Counted from the first letter of the stretch, positions 46,142 to 55,890 are shown. The stretch is DNA of 64,000 nt from Virgibacillus halodenitrificans JCM 12304 (GCF_001310895.1 NZ_BAZS01000018.1:1-64000), one strand, 5' to 3'. Notes: generated by a model from the letters alone, not told the origin. Numbers and translations are program-made.

Positions 46142-48138
46142 CTATAATTTCTCAAACCAACGGCAAATGTGGTTTAATCTCTCTATTCTCATCTCTGGTT
46201 TACCACTTCTGCTTAATTCATGATTGGCATCAGGAAAGCGGACGAATTCAACTTCTTTTCGAAGATGCTTTAGCGTTATAAATAACTGTTCACCTTGTTC
46301 CACTGGGCAACGAAAGTCTTTTTCCCCATGCAAAATCAGCAAAGGAGTTTCTACATTTTTAGCATGTTTTAGAGGAGAGATATCCCATAGCTTTTTTGGG
46401 TCATCTAATAGGTTTAAACCGTGTTCCCACTCATTAAAAAAGAAACCAATATCACTAACGCCATAAAAGCTTAGCCAATTAGAAATAGAACGTTGGGTAA
46501 CCGCAGCCTTAAAGCGGTTTGTATGTCCTACAATCCAATTTGTCATGAATCCTCCATAACTCCCACCAGTCACCCCAAGTCTATCTTTATCAATAAAATC
46601 GAAGTTTGTCAGTACATAATCCACTACCTCCATCAGTCTGTATAATCTCCGTTACCGTAATCAGTACGACAAGCATTAACAAATTCCTGGCCATAACCAT
46701 GACTTCCACGTGGATTTGCATACACTAAAACATATCCTTTTGCTGCTAACAGTTGTAATTCATGAAAATAAGTTTGACCATACATAGCATGTGGCCCGCC
46801 ATGAATCTCCAAAATCATTGGATACTTTTCCCCATCCTGATATCCTGATGGGTGCAATAGCCATCCTTGAATTTCTTCGCCATCCATAGTTGGAACAGTA
46901 ATTGTTTCCGGTTCAGCTAAAGTTAGCTTGGATAAAAGAGCCGAATTAAAATCTGTTAATCTATTGAACTCTCCATTTTTCTTCAAATGATAAAAATTAC
47001 AAGGGTTTGTTGGTGTACTAATCCCAAGAATAAATGAGTCGGAGTGGCCATTATAACTGAAACTGAACACATGATGGCTCCCCTTGTACAGTACATCCAA
47101 TTCCCCAGTTAAGTTTACCTGGTAAAGCCCGGTCACCCCATGATCTGTTGCAAGAAAAAAGATATTTTTTCCATCCTTTGCCCAAATTGGTCCACTTTCA
47201 GATTTGCCTAAGCGAGTATCTCCAATCATGGCATCACCAAGTTGGATATCCCATTCAGCACTCAAGTTGCTTTTTTCATAGCTTCCTGTATTGAAAATGT
47301 ATAAGTCAGTAAGTGTCGCACCGGCATAAGTAAAGTTATGACCGAATGCAGCAATTTTATTGCCGTCTGGGGAATAGACTGCGCGCTGATATGTACATTT
47401 ACTATCTGTAAGTTTTTTGATTTTCTTGGAGGAGCGTTCTAAAACGAAGAGATCATCAACTTGTTCATAATCTTCTTCTTCTCTAAGGTTGGCAATAAAT
47501 AAAATTTCATTACCGTTTGATGATACATCTTGCAGTAGATGGTCAGCAGGTGCATTTGTTAACTGCTCCAAGTTACCTGTTCTTATATCTAAAACAAATA
47601 ACTGGCTGCGTTTCCGATCATGAAAACCGTTAGAGTCAGATTTATATTTGAGCCGATTTACGACAAGTGGTCGCTTAGCCAATTCTTTCTGTTCTTTGTC
47701 TTTTTCCTCTGTCGATATTTCGGTGAGATTGTTAATATCTTCTTCCGGCTCTATGGGTGCGTTAAAAACGAGGGTATTACTGTCAGGACCCCAAACCGGG
47801 TTGCTAGCCCCATGTTTAAGCTTGGTAAGCTGCTGTGCCTCTCCTCCTTGCAAAGGCAGGAGCCACAACTGCTGTGTTCCACTTCTGTCGGACTGGAAAA
47901 CAGCCTTTTTTCCATCAGGTGAGATTAATATGTTGTTATTTTTATTTTCACTGAATGTCCATTGTTGGCTATGATTGGAGTCCAAGTTTTGGAAAAATAG
48001 ATGTGACTCGTATTCTTTCTTTTTGTTAATAGTTGTAGATACATAGGTGTAGGCATTTCCACTTGGGGTGAAATTAGGTTCACTTACAATTTCATATTCC
48101 AGCAAGTCTTCTGCTTGAAGTGGTCTTTTTTTATTCAT
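46142..48138 (-). pseudogene. S9 family prolyl oligopeptidase-type peptidase (YuxL-like), frameshifted
   Basis: Two minus-strand frames make one peptidase of about 664 residues, near B. subtilis YuxL (657). The N-terminal two thirds form WD40-like beta-propeller repeats (GKKAVFQSDRSGTQQLWLL and similar). The C-terminal alpha/beta hydrolase has the nucleophile in GVTGGSYGGFMTN, the acid in LHGEKDFRCP, and the His in PDANHELSR. The first frame ends at GDYTD; adding one base at about 46634-46638 gives DLMEVVDYVL and continues. The TGATG join could also permit re-initiation. A one-base sequence error is the simplest reading. It is a cytosolic peptidase of unknown natural substrate. Confidence 0.87.
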
Positions 48139-48262
48139 TATTTTAGCCCCTTTAATTAACGTTTTATACTTTTTAATAAAATCAAATGTGTATAAATCTC
48201 ATTTATGTTAGTAGCTTCTGAATAAATTAATTTCCTTGAGCCTAAATATAATTATGTTCATT

Positions 48263-48784
48263 TCAGTTAGTAGAAGAGGTACGCTTCAGATTTTGTAAAA
48301 AAAGGTTTAAATCTTTTCGGTTCTTAAAAACAAGGATATCCTTACCTTCTAATTTAGAGAGTTTTTCATAAATGACAGGTGCTTTTGTTTTATTAAAGTT
48401 GTGTACCCATTGGAAAAACTCCCAATCCAGCTTTTCCTTACAATTTTCACCCATATCAGGCCTGGTCTTATTGTGGAACTGAATTCTGCGTTTTACAATT
48501 CCGTACAGACATACAGTGGTTCTATAATGAAGAAAGATGATCGTGTCAGCATGTTGAAGACGCATATCCATTGTGGAGCCATAGTTCCCATCGATAATCC
48601 AAGCATCCTTTTCAACAATTGATTGATTCGCTTTTATAAGTGCTTCTCGTTCAATTGGTTTCCATCCAGGCTTCCAGAAAATAGCATCAAGATGAAAAAC
48701 AGGAAGGTTCAGTATAATTCCTAGTTTTCCTGCTAATGTAGATTTTCCGGATCCTCCACTTCCAATAATTGCAATTTTCCTCAT
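48263..48784 (-). CDS. Small P-loop ATPase/kinase (FlaR/'topology modulation' family)
   Basis: This 173-residue single-domain P-loop protein resembles adenylate or shikimate kinases. The Walker A motif is IIGSGGSGKSTLAGKLG at residues 6-22, and a Walker B-like ADTIIFLHY lies near residue 85. PVFHLDAIFWKPGW and DGNYGSTM are hallmarks of the group often labelled DNA topology modulation protein FlaR; that label is historical and the true substrate is unknown. The ATG at 48784 suits AGGTGAT upstream; the GTG at 48799 has no site. Single gene. Confidence 0.78.
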   Translation of the reverse strand: MRKIAIIGSGGSGKSTLAGKLGIILNLPVFHLDAIFWKPGWKPIEREALIKANQSIVEKDAWIIDGNYGSTMDMRLQHADTIIFLHYRTTVCLYGIVKRRIQFHNKTRPDMGENCKEKLDWEFFQWVHNFNKTKAPVIYEKLSKLEGKDILVFKNRKDLNLFLQNLKRTSSTN

Positions 48785-48851
48785 AGCATCACCTATCACA
48801 TATATTATTTGGATAAATTAACTTAGCATAATTTTTAGAAAATTACAATCT

Positions 48852-48890
48852 AAAAACAACTGCCAAGTTAATCTTTACCTTGGCAGCTGT
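48852..48890 (-). terminator. Terminator of dat
   Basis: On the minus strand CAGCTGCCAAG pairs with CTTGGCAGTTG, followed by TTTTTAG. It lies 21 bp past the dat stop codon. Confidence 0.85.
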
Positions 48891-48910
48891 GTGCTTTCCT
48901 ATGAAGCTGA

Positions 48911-49789
48911 TTAAACAGAAGGTTTTAAGGCATCTTCACTAGTGATATTAGCATCTGCTATGTATGCATCTTGTAGCTTTCTTGTAATTGTACCAGGTTT
49001 TCCATCATTAATTGCTTTGTTATCAACTTTAATTACAGGCATAACCTCAGATGTACTGCTGGATAAAAAGATCTCATCAGCCATAGCAATATCCTCAACA
49101 GAAAATCCTTCTTCTATAAAAGGAATGTTTAAGTCATTAGCAAATTTTTCTACACGCATTCGAACACATCCATGCAAAATATTATTCGTTGCAGGATGGG
49201 TGTGAATTTTACCGTCTTTTACTAAATATGCATTTGAGGAACTACATTCTGTTACCAATCCATCTCTATGAAGAATAGCTTCATAACACCCCTGTTCCTT
49301 TGCTTCTTGCTTAGCCAATACGTTTGGAAGAAGATTTAAGCTCTTAATATAGCAATTTTCCCAGCGGACATCACGCTGAGTAATTGTGCATACGCCATTT
49401 TCCAAGTTTTCCAGATTACGCGGTAGATCCTGTAGATACGCATACATATTTGCAGGAACATTTAAAGGGAAAACATGGTCCCTAGGCGCAGAGCCTCGTG
49501 ATACCTGCAAATAAACTTTTCCATCTGCTGTCATCTTATTTTTTGTTAGTAGTTCTAATAGAAGCTTCTTGAGTTCATCTTTCGTTAATGATAAGTTAAT
49601 CTTAATAGCTTCTGCAGAACGGAAGAGGCGATCAACGTGCTCATTCAGTAAATAGTAGTCACCGTTATAGATGCGGATTACTTCATAAACACCATCACCA
49701 AACTGCAGGCCTCTTTCTTCATACGGATAATTTAATTCATCTCGATGTGTAAATTTGTCTTGCGCTAAAATAATTGGATAAACAGACAT
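48911..49789 (-). CDS. dat: D-amino-acid transaminase
   Basis: This 292-residue class IV PLP aminotransferase interconverts D-alanine and D-glutamate with their 2-oxo acids, supplying cell-wall D-amino acids. The opening YPYEERGLQFGDGVYEVIRI is typical of Dat. The PLP lysine is in CYIKSLNLLPNVLAKQEAK near residue 146, and the cofactor-binding Glu is in VTECSSSNAYLV. The end, FLSSSTSEVMPVIKVD, matches the family. AGGAGGG precedes the ATG. It is divergent from fnr, and the 137-bp shared region holds an Fnr/CRP-type palindrome. Confidence 0.92.
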   Translation of the reverse strand: MSVYPIILAQDKFTHRDELNYPYEERGLQFGDGVYEVIRIYNGDYYLLNEHVDRLFRSAEAIKINLSLTKDELKKLLLELLTKNKMTADGKVYLQVSRGSAPRDHVFPLNVPANMYAYLQDLPRNLENLENGVCTITQRDVRWENCYIKSLNLLPNVLAKQEAKEQGCYEAILHRDGLVTECSSSNAYLVKDGKIHTHPATNNILHGCVRMRVEKFANDLNIPFIEEGFSVEDIAMADEIFLSSSTSEVMPVIKVDNKAINDGKPGTITRKLQDAYIADANITSEDALKPSV

Positions 49790-49855
49790 GAAATTTTCCC
49801 TCCTAAAGTTATGACTATTCTAATACTTCTCACGCTACTTGTAAATGTATATTAA

Positions 49856-49899
49856 AGTGAGAAATCTCACAGAACCATTCACGGTTGTCCGTGTATAAT
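49856..49899 (+). promoter_or_regulatory. fnr promoter with an Fnr/CRP-type palindrome
   Basis: GTGAGA-AA-TCTCAC (49857-49870) is a perfect-armed palindrome of the TGTGA-N6-TCACA class. TATAAT follows at 49894-49899, predicting a start near 49906. The palindrome centre is then about 42 bases upstream, the classic class II activator position, and the -35 region shows no good hexamer. This suggests activation of fnr by Fnr itself or by another CRP-family protein. Confidence 0.7.
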
Positions 49900-49926
49900 T
49901 TTAGATACGTAGAGAGGTGTGAGATC

Positions 49927-50616
49927 ATGGAACCTTTGTTAAATAGATTGGATAAAACTACTTATGAAAAATTGATGATGAATAGCTTTCGCAAAGAATA
50001 CATGAAAAATACTATTGTATTTAGTGAAGGAACACCGGCAGAAGCACTTTACTTTATTAAGAGTGGCACAGTTCGAATTTATAAGGGCATGGGTGCTGAC
50101 AAGGAAATTACGATTTTTACCAGAAAAGAAAATGATTGTTTTGGTGAAATAGGTATATTTAGTGGAACGAAATATTCAAATACCGCAATAGTTACTCAAG
50201 ATGCAATTCTTTATCGTATTACAAAAGCCAAGGCAGAGGAGCTTATTAAACAGGACGGATCACTTGGTTTACATTTTACGCGGTGGGTAGCGGAATCATT
50301 AGAGGCAAGTAAAGCTAAGATTCGGGATTATATTGCATTTGGCTCAGAAGCTGCAATAGCTTCTGTATTTATTCGGTATTCTAATATGTATGGAATTGTT
50401 ACCAAAAAAGGTATCCGGATAACAGAACCGATTCGAGTTAGAGATATTAGTAAGCATATAGGTATTTCAAGAGAAACAGTAAGTCGTGTTGTTAATAAGT
50501 GGAAAGAGCAAGGAATAATCATCAATGACAACAAATTTTACCTGATTAAAGATATTCAATATTTTAGGAAGTTGCTTCTATGTGAAAATTGTGGCGTCGA
50601 AAACTGTGTTTTATAG
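49927..50616 (+). CDS. fnr: Fnr, oxygen-sensing Crp-family transcription regulator
   Basis: This 229-residue regulator has an N-terminal cyclic nucleotide-binding fold (about 20-125), a long dimer helix, and a C-terminal helix-turn-helix (ISKHIGISRETVSRVVNKWK, about 176-195). The last residues are CENCGVENC (Cys 219, 222 and 227), the CX2CX4C arrangement that holds the 4Fe-4S cluster in B. subtilis Fnr. This separates it from plain Crp and from Gram-negative FNR, which has N-terminal cysteines. It should activate anaerobic genes when oxygen is absent. The ATG at 49927 is chosen because GAGAGGTG precedes it. No narK or nar genes lie in the window. Confidence 0.88.
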   Translation: MEPLLNRLDKTTYEKLMMNSFRKEYMKNTIVFSEGTPAEALYFIKSGTVRIYKGMGADKEITIFTRKENDCFGEIGIFSGTKYSNTAIVTQDAILYRITKAKAEELIKQDGSLGLHFTRWVAESLEASKAKIRDYIAFGSEAAIASVFIRYSNMYGIVTKKGIRITEPIRVRDISKHIGISRETVSRVVNKWKEQGIIINDNKFYLIKDIQYFRKLLLCENCGVENCVL

Positions 50617-50675
50617 GAGCTATTTTTATTTATGATAGCTCCTATAAAAATTCTGTCGAAAAAAGAAATTTTTTA

Positions 50676-50704
50676 TTGATTTTTTAAAATGTGCTTGTTA
50701 TAAT
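50676..50704 (+). promoter_or_regulatory. Promoter of the tRNA-Gly gene
   Basis: TTGATT (50676-50681), a 17-bp spacer and TATAAT (50699-50704) lie about 76 bp upstream of the mature tRNA. Confidence 0.65.
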
Positions 50705-50780
50705 TAAAAATGCGTTCGAAAAACACGTATTTTATTAACATAAATAATTTGAACGTAGACAATTTAATAATTAGTAATGT

Positions 50781-50853
50781 GCGGGTGTAGTTTAGTGGTA
50801 AAACCTCAGCCTTCCAAGCTGATGATGAGGTTCGATTCCCTTCACCCGCTCCA
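50781..50853 (+). tRNA. tRNA-Gly (anticodon UCC)
   Basis: The acceptor stem GCGGGTG pairs with CACCCGC, the D arm has TAGTTTAGTGGTAAAA, and the anticodon stem TCAGC/GCTGA holds the loop CTTCCAA, giving anticodon TCC (reads GGA). The T arm has GGTTCGATTCC. CCA is encoded at 50851-50853. The total is 73 bases including CCA. It is a single tRNA with its own promoter and terminator. Confidence 0.97.
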
Positions 50854-50865
50854 TACATATGTCAT

Positions 50866-50908
50866 AACGCAGTGTTTCGTAAAGTTTTTACGAAGTGTTG
50901 CGTTTTTT
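50866..50908 (+). terminator. Terminator of the tRNA gene
   Basis: AACGCA and TTCGTAAA pair with TTTACGAA and TGCGTT in an 18-position stem with an internal mismatch, followed by six T. Confidence 0.85.
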
Positions 50909-51023
50909 ACTTTTATTATATGTGTAAACTACGCTAGCATTCCTAGTAAGAAACTTAAAGTAGATTGGTGGTTTCGTACGGAACTTCCTGTTCTACAGTA
51001 AAGTTCTAACTAATTCACAAAAT

Positions 51024-51312
51024 AGATAAAGTGCGAAGTAACTTGTTTGTTTGCAAATGACCGTTTCGGAAAGTAATGTATAGTGCACAAATTATAGCTA
51101 GTTTGCGAATGTCTCCGGCGGATTATTTCAGTCTGCTGTCGATTACTTTGCTCTCCGGCGGATTACTTCAGTCTGCTGCTGATTAGTATGCTCTCCGGCG
51201 GATTACTTTCAGTCTGCTGCCGATTAATTTGTTCTCCGGCGGATTACTTCAGTCTGCTGCTGATTAATTTGTTCTCCGGCGGATTACTTCAGTCTGCTGC
51301 TGATTACTTCGC
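51024..51312. repeat. Composite repeat B: ~88-bp leader plus five ~40-bp tandem units
   Basis: The leader (51024-51111) matches that of repeat A at 23253 along its length with scattered changes (both start AGATAAA, then TGCGA, GTAACTTG, and end GCGAATG or GGGAATG). Five units start at 51112, 51152, 51192, 51233 and 51273. All share CTCCGGCGGATTA, but here the middle reads TCAGTCTGCTG instead of CGCTCTGCAG. Together with the tRNA terminator it fills most of the 665-bp gap before the ATPase gene. The remainder holds no recognisable gene. Confidence 0.92.
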
Positions 51313-51518
51313 TCTCCTGCTGGTGCTCCACCCTCTACTTCGCAGTTCCCTCCTACTCTGTAATAAGGTTTATCGTTATTAATTTAGTACACTTGATTTC
51401 AAAATAGAACTAAACATACTTCATTTTTCAGTATTCTTCTTTTACCACTTCACTTGAAAACCGCTTTTCCTGCATAGTATTCTTAAACCAATAACTTTTT
51501 AAGAGCGAGGGATATTCG

Positions 51519-53216
51519 ATGAAACGATTAATGAACGAGCTTAAAAGAATTGATAATAAAGGGTATAAGGCTTACAAAGACATTCAGGGGAAATATAGCT
51601 ACACGAAGTTTGATTTATTCATAGATTATGTACAGGGTGATCCATTTGCCACCCCATCTAAAATTAGGATAGTTATTCCAGCTAAACAGCGACCAATCAA
51701 AGAGGAGTGGCTTTCCTCTTATGAGAGAAAAATAGCAGCAGAAGATAAAATGGCAAGAGTTGTAGCAAGCGCGATTCACAAGCAAAAGACCTTTATAAAA
51801 GGATCAGGAAAAAGTGGACTAATTTTATTCGATCAGCCCGGACAGGAAGTTATTGAACGAAGTGCTGTCCAATTAGACTCACAGGCTATTACTGTTTGCA
51901 TATCTGTTGGATTGCCTGCAAACGGTCGGCGGATTAATGGTAAAGAGGCAGAGAAGCTATTTGGAGAGGCTATCCCTACTATAATAGAAAACTCCATATT
52001 TACAATAAAAGACGTGGAGGTAGAAGCACCCGTTCAACTGGCCGATCAACAGGTTGCCATTCGGGAGGCTATGCAAAAAAATGGATGGATTGCATTTATT
52101 AACAATGGTGCTATACTACCTCGAGAAAGTGGTGTAAGTAACCGTCCATTAAAAAATGCGGTTCCTTTTCAAAGTCCAAAGGGAGACGAAGTAGAAATAA
52201 CTATACCACATCAGAAAGAACCAATCCGTGGAATGGCTATTTCTAAAGGGATTACCCTAATTGTTGGTGGAGGTTATCATGGGAAAAGCACTATTCTAGA
52301 AGCGATTGAAAAAGGAGTATATGCTCATACAGACGGGGATGGTAGAGAATATGTGCTTACAGATCCTGATGCAGTTAAGATTCGTGCTGAAGATGGCCGA
52401 CAAGTTACAGGTGTCGATATTTCACCTTTTATTTCCAATTTGCCACATAAAAAAGATACAAGTTTTTTTATGACGGAAAATGCAAGTGGAAGTACATCAC
52501 AGGCGGCTAATGTGATGGAAGCTTTGGAAGCAGGAGCCTCGACCTTACTTATTGATGAAGATACAAGTGCGACTAATTTCATGATCAGAGACCATCGAAT
52601 GCAGCAACTAGTCCAAAAGGAGAAGGAACCTATTACGCCATTTATTGATAAAATAAGTCAGCTATATAGCCAATTAGGAATTTCTACAATTATTGTAATG
52701 GGTGGCTCAGGTGATTACTTTGCTGTTGCAGATACAGTAATTATGATGGAATCCTATCTGCCACATAATGTAACAAAAAAGGCAAAGCAAATTATGGAGA
52801 ATAACCCATTGGAAAGAGACATGTCTAAAGACGACATGTTTGGAAAAGTAAGAGATCGTTATTTTCAGCAATCCACCCTACAAACAAAAAAAGGGAAAAG
52901 AGCCAAAACACAGGCTAAAGGATTATCAACGATACTAATGGGTAGAACAGATATTACTTTTCATCATACGGAACAACTTGTTGACTCTTCACAAACAAGG
53001 ATGATTGCTGAAATTATCAGTTATTTGGATCGTAGTAACAGACTCGAAAACAAGTCGCTCCATACTATATTGAATGAACTGGAGAAAAAGATGGATACAG
53101 AAGGACTTGCTTCCTTTACAATATTTAAAGACCAGCATCCTGGCGATATCGCACGACCACGCAGATACGAGATTGCTGCAGTGTTGAACCGAATGCGTAC
53201 GGCTATGGTAAAATAA
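51519..53216 (+). CDS. Predicted ABC-class ATPase (PF09818 type)
   Basis: This is a 565-residue soluble ATPase of the family annotated as predicted ATPase of the ABC class. The Walker A motif is ITLIVGGGYHGKSTILEAIE near residue 250. An ABC-like signature NASGSTSQAANVMEALEAGA near residue 327 leads into Walker B, ASTLLIDEDTSATNFM, and a switch region follows. The N-terminal 240 residues are unique to the family. It has no transmembrane segments. Function is unknown in all relatives known to me. GAGCGAGGG precedes the ATG. Single gene, about 40 bp upstream of queG and possibly cotranscribed with it. Confidence 0.85.
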   Translation: MKRLMNELKRIDNKGYKAYKDIQGKYSYTKFDLFIDYVQGDPFATPSKIRIVIPAKQRPIKEEWLSSYERKIAAEDKMARVVASAIHKQKTFIKGSGKSGLILFDQPGQEVIERSAVQLDSQAITVCISVGLPANGRRINGKEAEKLFGEAIPTIIENSIFTIKDVEVEAPVQLADQQVAIREAMQKNGWIAFINNGAILPRESGVSNRPLKNAVPFQSPKGDEVEITIPHQKEPIRGMAISKGITLIVGGGYHGKSTILEAIEKGVYAHTDGDGREYVLTDPDAVKIRAEDGRQVTGVDISPFISNLPHKKDTSFFMTENASGSTSQAANVMEALEAGASTLLIDEDTSATNFMIRDHRMQQLVQKEKEPITPFIDKISQLYSQLGISTIIVMGGSGDYFAVADTVIMMESYLPHNVTKKAKQIMENNPLERDMSKDDMFGKVRDRYFQQSTLQTKKGKRAKTQAKGLSTILMGRTDITFHHTEQLVDSSQTRMIAEIISYLDRSNRLENKSLHTILNELEKKMDTEGLASFTIFKDQHPGDIARPRRYEIAAVLNRMRTAMVK

Positions 53217-53256
53217 GAATAAGACTAAACACTTTTATTATAAGGAGGGTTAGCCG

Positions 53257-54402
53257 ATGGATATCAACAAACTTAAGCAGGAAGTTATAGAATACAGCAA
53301 AGAAATAGGTATTGATAAAATTGGCTTTGCCTCCGCGGATGTCTTCTCCGAATTGAAGGAAAGATTGAAAAGGCAGCAAACACTAGGTTATCAGTCTGGA
53401 TTTGAGAAAGGAAGTGTGGACGAACGAACGGAGCCAACCCGTTTGTTGCCAGAAGCTCAATCCATAATTTCCATTGCCCTTGCCTATCCTTCTCGGATGA
53501 AGGATGCCCCAAAAAGTACAAAGGAAGAACGTAGAGGAATTTTTGCACGTGCTTCATGGGGAATAGATTACCATGTTGTTATGCGTGAAAAATTGGATAA
53601 GCTTGCTGATTTTCTTAAAGAAAAGGTGCTTGATGTAAGCAATAGGGTGATGGTAGATACAGGTGAGTTATCTGATCGTGCTGTTGCTGAACGTGCAGGC
53701 ATCGGGTTCAGTGGGAAAAACACAGCGATTATTACACCTGAATTTGGATCCTTTGTCTATTTGGGAGAGTTAATTACGAATATTCCATTTCTCCCTGATA
53801 GTCCTGTGGAAGATAGCTGCGGTGATTGCACAAAATGCTTGGATGCGTGTCCAACAGGTGCTTTGGTACAAGGCGGGCAATTGAATGCACAGCGATGTAT
53901 TGCTTTTCTCACTCAAACAAAAGATTTCTTGCCCGATGAGTTTCGAACAAAAATAGGTAATAGAGTTTATGGTTGTGATACATGTCAGGTAGTTTGTCCA
54001 AAAAACAAAAAAGTAGATTTTCATCACCATCCTGAATTTGAACCGGACCATGAAATCGCTAAGCCAAAGCTCAAACCAATGTTACGGATTTCCAATCGTG
54101 AATTTAAAAATACATTTGGCTCCATCGCTGGTTCTTGGCGAGGGAAGAAGCCACTACAGCGAAATGCCTTAATTGCCTTGGGCCACTATAAAGACATAAC
54201 AGCAGTTGAAGAAGTTATTGAGGTGATGCAGACTGATCCTCGGCCGGTAATACGTGGAACAGCTGCATGGTCGCTTGGCAAAATCGGAACGGAGAGAGCC
54301 TATAATGCCATACATGAGGCGATGAAGAAAGAAAAAGATGAGCAAGTTATTTATGAAATGGAAAAGGGTCTTGCCTTTGAAAAAGAAGCCAGCAGAAGTT
54401 AA
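53257..54402 (+). CDS. queG: Epoxyqueuosine reductase
   Basis: This 381-residue cobalamin-dependent iron-sulfur enzyme does the last step of queuosine synthesis, turning epoxyqueuosine in tRNA to queuosine. Two 4Fe-4S motifs are visible: CGDCTKCLDACPTGAL near residue 188 and CDTCQVVCPKNK near residue 238. VMVDTGELSDRAVAERAGIG near residue 132 belongs to the catalytic domain, and HEAT-like repeats occupy the C-terminus (about 305-375). The length matches B. subtilis QueG (YhbA, 386). AAGGAGG precedes the ATG. It starts a run matching B. subtilis yhbA-yhbB-cspR, with ogt inserted. Confidence 0.95.
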   Translation: MDINKLKQEVIEYSKEIGIDKIGFASADVFSELKERLKRQQTLGYQSGFEKGSVDERTEPTRLLPEAQSIISIALAYPSRMKDAPKSTKEERRGIFARASWGIDYHVVMREKLDKLADFLKEKVLDVSNRVMVDTGELSDRAVAERAGIGFSGKNTAIITPEFGSFVYLGELITNIPFLPDSPVEDSCGDCTKCLDACPTGALVQGGQLNAQRCIAFLTQTKDFLPDEFRTKIGNRVYGCDTCQVVCPKNKKVDFHHHPEFEPDHEIAKPKLKPMLRISNREFKNTFGSIAGSWRGKKPLQRNALIALGHYKDITAVEEVIEVMQTDPRPVIRGTAAWSLGKIGTERAYNAIHEAMKKEKDEQVIYEMEKGLAFEKEASRS

Positions 54403-54422
54403 TTAGGTGGGAGCGACTTATT

Positions 54423-54941
54423 ATGAAGAAAATCACATTGTTTTATGACGAAATGGAGTCACCGATAGGAACGTTGCTGTTGCTAAGTGATGGAGAAGCA
54501 ATAGTTCGAATCGAGTACGGAAGACTTGCTGACTTAGAAGAAAAGTTAACAACCTGGGCTAAAAGATTTATTGGGGAACCCTATTTTGTTTATCAACCTG
54601 AATTGATTGCTTCTGCTAAAGAGGAGCTGGAGGCTTATTTTAAACATCAGAAGCAGACGTTCTCTATTCCTTTTAAGTTTTATGGGACCAGCTTTCAACA
54701 AAAGGTTTGGCAAGCACTCTATGACTGTATTGCATACAAGGAGACCAAAACCTATAAAGAGATTGCAGAAATAATCGGTAACCCGAAAGCAGTGAGAGCG
54801 GTGGGAGGGGCTGTTAATAAGAATCCATTTTCTATTGTAGTCCCTTGTCATCGCGTAATTGGAGCAAACGGAAAACTAGTTGGTTATAATGGCGGTTTGG
54901 ATAAAAAGGAATTTCTTTTGAAACATGAAGCAACAGATTGA
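54423..54941 (+). CDS. ogt: Methylated-DNA-protein-cysteine S-methyltransferase
   Basis: This 172-residue suicide DNA-repair protein takes the methyl group from O6-methylguanine onto its own Cys. The active site is in IVVPCHRVIGANGKLVGYNG near residue 140. The DNA-binding helix segment is TYKEIAEIIGNPKAVRAVGG, with the Arg finger. The short N-terminal domain fits the Ogt/AdaB size. It follows queG by 20 bp and lies just before the amidase gene, so it is probably cotranscribed with them. B. subtilis lacks this gene at the same place. Confidence 0.95.
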   Translation: MKKITLFYDEMESPIGTLLLLSDGEAIVRIEYGRLADLEEKLTTWAKRFIGEPYFVYQPELIASAKEELEAYFKHQKQTFSIPFKFYGTSFQQKVWQALYDCIAYKETKTYKEIAEIIGNPKAVRAVGGAVNKNPFSIVVPCHRVIGANGKLVGYNGGLDKKEFLLKHEATD

Positions 54942-54997
54942 AATTAAGGCAATCTGACAAGCATCCTCTCCATATATATTTAATGGAGGGGATTTTT

Positions 54998-55846
54998 ATG
55001 GAAAAAATTAAAAAGGTATGGCTGGATTATTTCTTATCTGAAAAACAAACAACCGGTTGGTGGCAAAAAAAACGCAGCTTGTGTAAAGAAAGAAATGCTG
55101 AAATTGTTCGTCTTCATGGGGATGGTCGGCTATACAGAGAGTTTTCCTCTGATAACCAACGTATATACCACTATCTTATCCATTTATCATACCTCATTAA
55201 GCAAGATGAGTTTTTTTATCTGGAGGAGGAATTAATCCCGTATGAATTTCGGTATGATGGCGGAGCGGTAACTAATCATTATCCAATACAATATGAACAG
55301 CCTGACAAACCAAGTATTTTGCCTGAGGAAATTCGTGGAGATGATGCTTTATTAGAAAGGTTTTCCTATGATCGTAACGAAGCTGTCCGCTATGCAGAGA
55401 GATGGTGGAATAGTTATAATCCTGCATATAAAAAATTTGATGTCGATTGTACAAATTATGTTTCTCAATGCTTATATGCTGGGGGAGCCCCAATGAGAGG
55501 GGCGCCTTCTAGAGAAAAAGGATGGTGGTATCAAAACGATAATTGGAGTTTTAGTTGGGCAGTAGCCCATTCATTACGCTGGTATTTAAGTGGTTCCACC
55601 CAAGGACTACAAGGCACGGAATTAGATAATGCCTCAGAACTGCTCCCGGGTGATATTATTTGTTATGACTTCGAAGGGGATGGGAGTTGGAACCATAACA
55701 CGATTGTTGTGACTAAAGATGCTTATGGAATGCCGTTGGTTAATGCACATACAAATAATAGCCGGAACCGCTATTGGTCTTATGAGGATTCAGCAGCATG
55801 GACACCTGATATTAAGTATAAATTTTTCCGCATTGGTGACAAGTAA
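54998..55846 (+). CDS. yhbB: Amidase-domain protein, YhbB-like
   Basis: This 282-residue protein has a C-terminal putative amidase (PF12671, NlpC/P60-like) domain. The catalytic Cys is in KFDVDCTNYVSQCLYAGG near residue 152. A later His is in SWNHNTIVVT, and HTNNSRNRYWSY is family-typical. No signal peptide is seen, so it may act inside the cell or spore. The ATG at 54998 has GGAGGGG 6-7 bases upstream; the longer frame from 54938 begins inside ogt without support. Position between queG/ogt and trmL matches B. subtilis yhbB. Confidence 0.83.
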   Translation: MEKIKKVWLDYFLSEKQTTGWWQKKRSLCKERNAEIVRLHGDGRLYREFSSDNQRIYHYLIHLSYLIKQDEFFYLEEELIPYEFRYDGGAVTNHYPIQYEQPDKPSILPEEIRGDDALLERFSYDRNEAVRYAERWWNSYNPAYKKFDVDCTNYVSQCLYAGGAPMRGAPSREKGWWYQNDNWSFSWAVAHSLRWYLSGSTQGLQGTELDNASELLPGDIICYDFEGDGSWNHNTIVVTKDAYGMPLVNAHTNNSRNRYWSYEDSAAWTPDIKYKFFRIGDK

Positions 55847-55890
55847 GTGATATACTAGAACAGTACAAACAACGTAAGGAGATTAGAAAA

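Noticed and set aside
51188-51382. 64-codon plus-strand frame in composite repeat B
   Set aside because: It is a translation of tandem repeat units, without start signals.
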